7,623 nt of DNA, taken from positions 1 to 7,623 of the forward strand of contig CAMCIP010000108.1 in NCBI GenBank assembly GCA_945874855.1. Reading direction: 5' to 3'. This document shows positions 1 through 5,142 of this stretch, piece by piece. The translations under genes and the position numbers were made by a program. A model generated the notes under the pieces. It saw only the letters and a program-made list of their open reading frames with translations, was not told the DNA's origin and made no database searches. How positions within the stretch are numbered: the stretch's first letter is position 1; each line of letters starts with the position of its first letter. The stretch comes from Brevundimonas vancanneytii (GTDB lineage Bacteria; Pseudomonadota; Alphaproteobacteria; Caulobacterales; Caulobacteraceae).

Positions 1-894
1 CAGGGTCTGGGGCTCCACAGGATTGACATAGGCACTGCCCTCGCGCTCGGCGCGCGCCAGGGCGGCCTTGGCGGCGAAGTAGAAGGCCGAGGGCTTGTCA
101 GGGTCGCCGACGAACACCAGCGGCACGTGCGGCGAACGCCCCTCCAGCCGCTGCAGTATGCCCACGTCCTGGCGCAGGAAGACCCGGCCGGTCGCCGACA
201 GGAAGGGCTTGAGCAGGGCCGCGCGCCGGTCCGAACACAGGATCAGGTTGCGCAGAACCACATGCCCCTCGCGCACCGGCGTGATGGTGGTCAGGTTGAT
301 CAGCTCGAAGCCCCGGGCCGTGACCCGTTCCAGCCGGATCGACGGCAGGCGGAACTCGATGGTCACCCGACGGTCCTGTTTGACCAGGTCGTAGACGGCG
401 GTGGAGGCGAAGTCGTCGGCCGCCATGGCGGTGAAGCCGAAGGGGGAGGGGGCATAGGCCTTGGTCTTGTCGCGGCGCCGGTCCGACCGCCACCACCAGG
501 ACCGATGGATCATCGGCACATGGGCCGGATCGACCAGCCCCAGAACCGCCTGGTCATAGTCCGCATCCGCGGGCACCTCGGAATAGGCGATCGAGCCGAG
601 GGTGTCCGGAGGTGCAGGCGGCAACTGGGGCAGGTCGGGATCACCGTCCATCGGACGGGCCCAGATCAGGCCGAACCGCGTCAGCAGGCGCCAGTCGCCG
701 CTGTCGTCGACGCTGCCGGGATTGCCGGCGCGATCGACCTGAAAGGTCAGGGTCTCGCCATGCAGCCCGGCCGTCCGCAGGGTCGGCACCGGCCGGACCC
801 GGTCGACGGGATACCAGGCCCCGCGCGGCGCGCCGAAGCGCCGGTCCCGCTTTCCGGATGGGGCGGGCTCTTCCTGTTTGACCTCGTCTCGCAT
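1..894 (-). CDS. Rieske-type (Pao/VanA-like) oxygenase catalytic-domain protein lacking the Rieske cluster; C-terminus off the left edge
   Basis: The frame is open from ATG at 894 to the window edge (298 codons, no stop), so the 3' end is missing. Residues 27-30 (WYPV) and 46-60 match the first strands of a Rieske N-domain. The expected CxH...CxxH cluster-binding segment is absent: residue 61-65 (SVDDS) runs straight into TRFGLIWARP (72-81), which normally follows the cluster. The only cysteine is C220. The catalytic half looks intact: DPAHVPMIH (122-130) gives the D-x2-H-x4-H mononuclear iron motif, and RQDVGIL (241-247) supplies the likely third ligand D243. The tail YVNPVEPQTL (289-298) resembles the family's end, so only a few residues are probably missing. 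Full-length relatives are, from memory, about 340-360 residues; this one would be about 300. Without the cluster it cannot receive electrons in the usual way, so substrate and activity are unknown. The start is chosen because no ATG or GTG lies in frame just upstream and a weak AGGCGG precedes it. It is divergent from the tRNA. Confidence 0.8.
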   Translation of the reverse strand, partial: MRDEVKQEEPAPSGKRDRRFGAPRGAWYPVDRVRPVPTLRTAGLHGETLTFQVDRAGNPGSVDDSGDWRLLTRFGLIWARPMDGDPDLPQLPPAPPDTLGSIAYSEVPADADYDQAVLGLVDPAHVPMIHRSWWWRSDRRRDKTKAYAPSPFGFTAMAADDFASTAVYDLVKQDRRVTIEFRLPSIRLERVTARGFELINLTTITPVREGHVVLRNLILCSDRRAALLKPFLSATGRVFLRQDVGILQRLEGRSPHVPLVFVGDPDKPSAFYFAAKAALARAEREGSAYVNPVEPQTL

Positions 895-1000
895 CGGTGC
901 CCGCCTGCAGGCCTGTGCGCAGGTCCCGAAAATCGCCGGGTGCGCTCCGACCCGTCCTAGCCTGTGTCCATCCCGCCGGAAAGCATCAACTGCCGGGCCT

Positions 1001-1029
1001 CTGGCGGGCCGGCCAGAGTGTGCTAGACC
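1001..1029 (+). promoter_or_regulatory. Possible housekeeping sigma promoter for tRNA-Ser
   Basis: CTGGCGG (1001-1007) and GCTAGACC (1022-1029) are separated by 14 nt. They resemble the Caulobacter-type sigma-73 consensus TTGACGS-N10-14-GCTANAWC. The -10 matches except at one position; the -35 matches about 5 of 7. Transcription would start near 1036, about 20 nt before the tRNA. The match is visual and could be chance in GC-rich DNA. Confidence 0.35.
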
Positions 1030-1058
1030 GCGCCGACCCACCGGCCGGGCCGGCGACG

Positions 1059-1148
1059 GGACAGGTGGCCGAGTGGTTTAAGGCAGCGGTCTTGAAAACC
1101 GCCGTGGGTGCAAGCCCACCGTGGGTTCGAATCCCACCCTGTCCGCCA
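1059..1148 (+). tRNA. tRNA-Ser (anticodon UGA)
   Basis: A 90-nt class II tRNA with CCA encoded (1146-1148) and discriminator G1145. The acceptor stem GGACAGG (1059-1065) pairs with CCTGTCC (1138-1144). The anticodon stem GCGGT/ACCGC (1086-1090, 1098-1102) encloses loop CTTGAAA, placing anticodon TGA at 1093-1095, which reads UCN serine codons. The long variable arm GTGGG-TGCAAG-CCCAC and the T arm GTGGG-TTCGAAT-CCCAC are typical of tRNA-Ser. It sits about 60 nt upstream of rlpA on the same strand. No integrase or duplicated 3' end is seen, so there is no sign that it serves as an attachment site. Confidence 0.97.
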
Positions 1149-1165
1149 GGGGATCAAGCGCACCC

Positions 1166-1180
1166 CGTGTTAACCACACG
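1166..1180. repeat. Short inverted repeat containing GTTAAC, between tRNA-Ser and rlpA
   Basis: CGTGT (1166-1170) and ACACG (1176-1180) form a perfect 5-bp inverted repeat around TAACC. There is no following T tract, so it does not look like an intrinsic terminator. It could be an operator or a processing hairpin, and the TTAAC core resembles half of a CtrA site. It is weak and unproven. Confidence 0.25.
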
Positions 1181-1209
1181 CCAAGGCGTTGCGTGCAAGC
1201 CTGCGCGGT

Positions 1210-1791
1210 ATGTTCCTTCGGCTGTTCCGGACCACGGTTGTCGTTGCCCTGACGCTGGGTGCTGGCGGCTGCGCGATGGTCGGCTTCGGCTATGCGCGCG
1301 GGCCGTCCGCCCCGGTGGTCCGGGACCCTGCGCCGATCGTCAGCGGGACCATGCGGCCCTACCAGATCCGCGGCCGCTGGTATCATCCGGTCGATGACCC
1401 CCGCTATGAGGAGGTCGGTCTGGCCTCCTGGTATGGCGACCAGTTCCATGGCCGGCCGACCGCCACGGGGGAACGGTTCGACATGAATGCCATGACCGCG
1501 GCGCACAAGACCCTGCCCCTGCCGGGACTGGTCGAGGTGACCAATCTGGAGAACGGCCGCACAGTCGTGCTGCGGGTCAACGACCGCGGGCCCTTCGTCG
1601 ACGCCCGCATCATCGACCTCTCGCGGGCGGCGGCCCGGGAGCTGGGCCTGCTGGAGCGCGGCGTAGGGCGGGTCCGCGTCCGCTATCTCGGTCGGGCGCC
1701 ACGCCTCTCGCAACAGCGGGCAGCGGCGGACGGGGGCTTTGAGATCATGGCGCGCGTCGCCGGGGCGGGCCGGGACATTTCGACCTTCTGA
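1210..1791 (+). CDS. rlpA: RlpA-type septal ring lytic transglycosylase lipoprotein (no SPOR domain)
   Basis: A 193-residue protein with an N-terminal hydrophobic signal (residues 3-17) ending in GAGGC. C21 is the likely lipidated cysteine, so it should be an outer-membrane lipoprotein facing the periplasm. Residues 70-160 form the double-psi beta-barrel domain: LASWYG (71-76), FHGRPTATGERFD (79-91), TAAHKTLP (96-103), VNDRGPF (123-129) and IIDLS (134-138). E88, D91, H99 and D125 occupy the conserved acidic/His positions linked to glycan cleavage in RlpA lytic transglycosylases, which act on denuded peptidoglycan at the division septum. There is no C-terminal SPOR domain, unlike longer gammaproteobacterial homologues, so septal recruitment must differ. 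An in-frame TTG at 1189 would add seven residues. ATG 1210 is preferred because it gives a normal signal-peptide n-region, but neither start has a strong Shine-Dalgarno. tmk follows 39 nt downstream. Confidence 0.92.
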   Translation: MFLRLFRTTVVVALTLGAGGCAMVGFGYARGPSAPVVRDPAPIVSGTMRPYQIRGRWYHPVDDPRYEEVGLASWYGDQFHGRPTATGERFDMNAMTAAHKTLPLPGLVEVTNLENGRTVVLRVNDRGPFVDARIIDLSRAAARELGLLERGVGRVRVRYLGRAPRLSQQRAAADGGFEIMARVAGAGRDISTF

Positions 1792-1830
1792 GGCAATCGG
1801 CGCTTGGCCGCGTCGATCCGGCCCGCCATC

Positions 1831-2463
1831 ATGTCCGTCGTGTCGCGCGGACGGTTCATCACATTCGAGGGCGGGGAGGGGGCGGGCAAGTCCACCCAGG
1901 CCCGAAGGCTGGCCGAGCGGCTGCAGGCGCGGGGTCACGAGGTGGTGCTGACGCGCGAGCCGGGCGGGTCGGACGGCGCCGAGCGGATCCGGGCCTTGGT
2001 GGTGTCCGGCGCGGCAGGGGACTGGTCGCCCCTGACGGAGGCCCTGCTGATGTTCGCCGCCCGCGACGACCATCTGAACCGCGTCATCCGCCCGGCGTTG
2101 GAGGCCGGAAAATGGGTGGTCTGTGACCGCTTTGCCGATTCGACCCGCGCCTATCAGGCGGCGGCCGGCGGCGTGGACCCGGCCTTTGTCGAGGCTCTCG
2201 ACGCGGCTGTGGTGGGCCCCGATCAACCGGATCTGACCCTGGTCTTCGACCTGCCCGCAGAACGGGGGCTGGCTCGCGCCCTGGCGCGCGGGGAAGGGGA
2301 GTCGCGCTTCGAGGGCAAGGGCCTGGCCTTTCACGGACGCCTGCGCGACGGCTTCGCCCGCATCGCGGCCGATCATCCCGACCGTTGCGTGACGATTGAC
2401 GCCGACGCCGACCTCGACACCGTGGCGGCCCGGGTCTGGGCGGCGGTAGAGGGGCGGCTGTGA
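1831..2463 (+). CDS. tmk: Thymidylate kinase (dTMP kinase)
   Basis: A 210-residue cytoplasmic enzyme that phosphorylates dTMP to dTDP with ATP, needed for dTTP supply. The P-loop GGEGAGKS spans residues 14-21. TREPGGS (41-47) is the dTMP-binding region. CDRFADSTRAYQ (98-109) holds the DR(Y/F) motif that positions the phosphates. The arginine-containing lid RGEGESRFEGKGLAFHGR (153-170) follows. A P-loop without Arg combined with a basic lid matches the E. coli-like class II enzyme. ATG 1831 is chosen because families start about 10 residues before RGRFITFEG. A TTG at 1804 would extend by nine residues but is not conserved-looking, and no convincing Shine-Dalgarno precedes either start. The stop TGA overlaps the holB GTG start by 4 nt (GTGA), implying translational coupling. 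Confidence 0.96.
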   Translation: MSVVSRGRFITFEGGEGAGKSTQARRLAERLQARGHEVVLTREPGGSDGAERIRALVVSGAAGDWSPLTEALLMFAARDDHLNRVIRPALEAGKWVVCDRFADSTRAYQAAAGGVDPAFVEALDAAVVGPDQPDLTLVFDLPAERGLARALARGEGESRFEGKGLAFHGRLRDGFARIAADHPDRCVTIDADADLDTVAARVWAAVEGRL

Positions 2464-3443
2464 GCGACCACCCCCGCGACCGGTTCGACCTGGTGCCCGA
2501 TGTGGAGGCCGAGATCGCCTTTCTCGACGCCCTGTCGCGCGAGCGCCTGCATCACGCCTGGCTGCTGTGCGGGCCGGAGGGCCGGGGCAAGGCGACCTTC
2601 GCCCACCGCGCGGCGCGCCGCCTGCTGGGGGCCGCGCCCGATCCGTCGCGAGGGCCTCTGGGGGCCCGGCCGGACGATCCGGTCAGCCGGCTGGTCTCGG
2701 CCCAGTCCCACCCGGACCTGCTGTCGCTGGAGCGGATGGTCGAGGGCGGACGCACCAAACGCAGCATCTCCGTGGATCAGGCACGCGATCTGCCGGAATT
2801 CTTCTCCAAGAGCCCGGCCCGCGCCGGCCGGCGGGTGGCCATCATCGACGCCGCTGACGACCTGAACGCCAACGCCGCCAATGCGATTCTGAAGACGCTT
2901 GAGGAGCCGCCGCCCAGCGGCGTGCTGCTGCTGGTCTGCCATGCGCCGGGGCGGTTGATCTCCACCCTGCGGTCGCGCTGTCGCCGCCTGACCTTCCGGC
3001 CCTGGAGCGAGGCGGCGGTCGCCGGTCTGCTGCGCGAGCAGGCCGGTCTGGATGCGGCTTCGGCCGCCGCCGTCGCGGCCTCGGCCGGCGGGTCGCCCGG
3101 GGCCGCCCTTGCTGCCGTCGGCGAGGAGGCCCGGGCCACCGACACCCTGACCCGCCGCTGGGTTGAGGCTCCGGGGCCGCTGGACCGCTCGGAGCGGCTG
3201 GCCGTCCAGACCTCGCTGCGGGGTCCCGAAGCGCCGGCGCGATTCGAGGCCGTCATGACCCATCTGGCCGGCGCCGTGCGCGACCGGGCCCTGGCCGGGG
3301 GGACCGGCGCACCGGCCTGGGCCGATCTGTGGTCACGCCTGAACGACTGGCCGGACCGGGCGGCGGGGCTGAATCTGGACCGGGGTGAGGTGCTGGCCTC
3401 GGCGTTGAACGACCTGGAACGCACCAAGGCCCGCGCATGCTGA
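2460..3443 (+). CDS. holB: DNA polymerase III subunit delta prime (clamp loader)
   Basis: A 327-residue AAA+ clamp-loader subunit that helps load the beta sliding clamp on DNA. The N-terminal fold begins with HHAWLLCGPEGRGKATFAHR (31-50). The P-loop-like GPEGRGKA (38-45) has Ala where Ser/Thr would sit. VAIIDAADDLN (126-136) is the degenerate Walker B region, ANAILKTLEEPPPS (140-153) is the conserved helix, and STLRSRC (168-174) carries the SRC motif whose arginine acts in trans on the neighbouring gamma/tau ATPase site. The four-cysteine zinc module of E. coli delta prime is missing from residues 52-85. The start is GTG at 2460, preceded by AGAGGGG (2448-2454) at about 5 nt and overlapping the tmk stop. 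The C-terminal third (about 185-327) is less conserved but its length is normal. It overlaps the following gene by 7 nt. Confidence 0.93.
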   Translation: MSDHPRDRFDLVPDVEAEIAFLDALSRERLHHAWLLCGPEGRGKATFAHRAARRLLGAAPDPSRGPLGARPDDPVSRLVSAQSHPDLLSLERMVEGGRTKRSISVDQARDLPEFFSKSPARAGRRVAIIDAADDLNANAANAILKTLEEPPPSGVLLLVCHAPGRLISTLRSRCRRLTFRPWSEAAVAGLLREQAGLDAASAAAVAASAGGSPGAALAAVGEEARATDTLTRRWVEAPGPLDRSERLAVQTSLRGPEAPARFEAVMTHLAGAVRDRALAGGTGAPAWADLWSRLNDWPDRAAGLNLDRGEVLASALNDLERTKARAC

Positions 3444-4240
3444 TCGACAGCCACGTCAATCTGCACGCGCCCCAGTTCGATGCCGACCGCGACACGGTGA
3501 TCGCCCGGGCCCGGGCCGCCGGGGTGGGCCTGATGGTCGAGATCTCCGACCGGCTGTCGACCTTCGAGGCGACCCACGGGCTGGCCATGGCCCATGAGGA
3601 CATCTGGTGCACCGTCGGCGTCCATCCGCATGAGGCGCGCCACTATGTCGACCTGACCGCCGCCCGCCTGATCGACCTTTCGAAGCGAAAAAAGATCGTG
3701 GGAATAGGGGAGTGTGGCCTCGACTTTCACTATGATCTCAGCCCTCGCGACGTACAGGAGGCGGTGTTTCGCCATCATGTGGCCGCCGCCCGGGCCACGG
3801 GCCTGCCCCTGGTTGTCCATACGCGCGAGGCTGATGAGGTCATGATGCGTGTGCTGGAAGAGGAGACGGCCGACGGACCGTTCCGTTTTCTGATGCACTG
3901 CTACACCAGTGGCCCGGAACTAGCCGAAAAGGCAGCAGAATTGGGTGCCTGGTTCTCCGTCTCCGGCATCGCCACCTTCAAGGCGGCGGAGGACGTCCGC
4001 GACCGGATCCGCGCCATGCCGGAGGACCGGATCCTCGTCGAGACCGACTGCCCCTATCTGGCTCCCGTGCCCCACCGCGGGCGTCGCAATGAGCCGGCCT
4101 TCGTCGGCCATGTGCTGGACGCCCTGGCCGAGGTTCGCGGCTGGAACCGGGAGGAGGCGGAGACGCGCACGACGGAGGCCTTCTTCGCCCTGTTCGACCG
4201 GATTCCCCGTCCACCCGAAGCGGGTGGGCCGGCCGCATGA
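3437..4240 (+). CDS. TatD-family metal-dependent hydrolase / DNase
   Basis: A 267-residue TIM-barrel amidohydrolase-superfamily protein. Family members are metal-dependent 3'-5' exonucleases or DNases in the cytoplasm. Motifs in order: DSHVNLH (4-10), GVHPHEA (61-67), GIGECGLDF (89-97) with metal ligand E92, VVHTRE (126-131) with H128, LMHCYTSG (152-159) with H154, VETDCPYLAPVPHRGRRN (201-218) with D204. The usual N-terminal HxH is H6-V-N8, so one ligand is changed. E. coli TatD itself reads GVNL here, whereas YcfH-type proteins read HCHL, so this one is intermediate; the C-terminal PYLAPVPHRG is YcfH-like. ATG 3437 lies inside the holB stop (ATGCTGA, 7-nt overlap), which implies coupled translation. 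The stop overlaps the next start by 4 nt (ATGA). Exact substrate is not determinable. Confidence 0.93.
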   Translation: MLIDSHVNLHAPQFDADRDTVIARARAAGVGLMVEISDRLSTFEATHGLAMAHEDIWCTVGVHPHEARHYVDLTAARLIDLSKRKKIVGIGECGLDFHYDLSPRDVQEAVFRHHVAAARATGLPLVVHTREADEVMMRVLEEETADGPFRFLMHCYTSGPELAEKAAELGAWFSVSGIATFKAAEDVRDRIRAMPEDRILVETDCPYLAPVPHRGRRNEPAFVGHVLDALAEVRGWNREEAETRTTEAFFALFDRIPRPPEAGGPAA

Positions 4241-5043
4241 CCGGCGCGCTGGAAGTCGTCATCCTCGGCTGCGGGTCGTCGGGCGGGGTGCCGCGGGGAG
4301 ACGGCGACTGGGGAGTCTGCGACCCCGCCGAGCCGCGCAACCGCCGCTCGCGTTGCTCGCTGCTGGTGCGGCGCCGCGGCCCGGACGGCGTGACCTCGAT
4401 CCTGATCGACACGTCGCCCGACCTGCGCCAGCAGGCGCTGGCGGCCGGCGTGACCCACGTCGACGCCGTGCTCTACACCCATGATCACGCCGATCAGACC
4501 CACGGCATCGACGACCTGAGAGTGTTTGCGATCCGGGCCCGGCGCCGGATCCCGGCCTGGATGGATGCCCAGACGCGCACGGCGCTTACGAGCCGGTTCG
4601 GCTATATCTTCGACAGCGCCCAGCAGGGCTATCCGCCGATCGTGCAGGCCCATGACCTGCCGGCGCACGGCACATCGTGGTCCGTTGCCGGTCCCGGCGG
4701 GCCGGTTCCGGTCACGACGTTCGATCAGGGCCACGGGCCGATCCGGTCTGTCGGATACCGGCTTGGGGGGCTGAGCTATTCCAGCGACGTCGATGAGATG
4801 GACCCGGCAGGGCTGGAAGCCATTCGCGGCAGTCGGCTCTGGATCGTCGACGCGCTGCGCTGGACGCCGCATCCGACCCACGCGCATCTGGACCGGACCC
4901 TGAACTGGATTGCCGCGGCCGGAGTCGAGCGTGCGGTGCTGACGAACCTGCATCTTGATATGGATTACAAGGCACTGGCTGCAGTCCTGCCCAGAGGGGT
5001 TGAGGTCGCCTTTGACGGTTGGACCGGCTCAGTGTGCCTGTGA
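4237..5043 (+). CDS. MBL-fold metallo-hydrolase, PhnP-like (phosphoribosyl 1,2-cyclic phosphodiesterase family)
   Basis: A 268-residue metallo-beta-lactamase-fold protein. It begins VVILGCGSSGGVPR (7-20), the signature of the PhnP/RNase Z-like branch, then ILIDTSPDLRQQ (55-66). The metal motif is THDHADQTHGIDD (81-93), giving H82, H84 and D86, but with Q87 where HxHxDH would have His. Further likely ligands are H166 (FDQGHGP), D184 (YSSDVDE) and H239 (LTNLHLDMDY). Relatives hydrolyse cyclic phosphodiesters; the true substrate here is unknown. A gene of this type commonly follows the TatD-family gene in alphaproteobacteria (recalled, not checked). The start overlaps the tatD stop in ATGA, so it is the last gene of the operon. 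The next gene downstream is convergent. Confidence 0.9.
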   Translation: MTGALEVVILGCGSSGGVPRGDGDWGVCDPAEPRNRRSRCSLLVRRRGPDGVTSILIDTSPDLRQQALAAGVTHVDAVLYTHDHADQTHGIDDLRVFAIRARRRIPAWMDAQTRTALTSRFGYIFDSAQQGYPPIVQAHDLPAHGTSWSVAGPGGPVPVTTFDQGHGPIRSVGYRLGGLSYSSDVDEMDPAGLEAIRGSRLWIVDALRWTPHPTHAHLDRTLNWIAAAGVERAVLTNLHLDMDYKALAAVLPRGVEVAFDGWTGSVCL

Positions 5044-5090
5044 GCCCATATTTGATTTCGCATAATATGTCTTAGGCGATAAATGGCCGA
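5044..5090. other. AT-rich island with inverted repeat in convergent intergenic region
   Basis: Immediately after the plus-strand operon the sequence becomes AT-rich, in sharp contrast to its surroundings. CATATT (5047-5052) and AATATG (5064-5069) form a perfect 6-bp inverted repeat separated by 11 nt. It may act as a weak 3' end or RNase E-type site for the plus operon, or as a protein-binding site. No GC-rich hairpin plus T tract is seen for the plus strand. Confidence 0.3.
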
Positions 5091-5125
5091 TGAAGAAACG
5101 GCCGCAGGATCTGATCCCGCGGCCG
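5091..5125 (-). terminator. Intrinsic terminator for the minus-strand DUF305/propeller operon
   Basis: On the minus strand, 5125-5114 and 5110-5099 form a 12-bp hairpin with a 3-nt loop (5111-5113) and one G-U wobble (5118/5106). It is followed by TTTCTTC. It begins 17 nt after the propeller gene's stop. On the plus strand the wobble becomes an A-C mismatch and the stem is followed by a C-rich run, so the element should work mainly leftward. Confidence 0.75.
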
Positions 5126-5142
5126 CCCCCTCTCGTCGCTGT

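Noticed and set aside
127..960. 277-codon plus-strand open frame over the left-end gene
   Set aside because: It lies antisense to the oxygenase, which has recognisable family motifs. The translation is Arg/Gly/Pro-rich low-quality sequence typical of GC-rich shadow frames.
954..989. Promoter for the minus-strand oxygenase: TTGATGC (983-989) and GCTAGGAC (954-961)
   Set aside because: Each box resembles the Caulobacter-type consensus, but the 21-nt gap is longer than the usual 10-14 nt for that consensus, so I do not call it.
1059..1148. tRNA-Ser as an integration (att) site for a mobile element
   Set aside because: No integrase and no duplicated tRNA 3' end is seen, and a conserved housekeeping operon follows immediately.
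1189..1209. TTG start for rlpA
   Set aside because: It adds seven residues without improving the signal peptide. ATG 1210 gives a standard lipoprotein signal.
1078..2376. 432-codon minus-strand open frame over tRNA-Ser, rlpA and tmk
   Set aside because: It covers the tRNA and two clearly identified genes on the other strand and has no recognisable domain. Long antisense frames are expected at this GC content.
2777..3898. 373-codon minus-strand open frame over holB and tatD
   Set aside because: It is a shadow of two well-supported genes, with no family resemblance.
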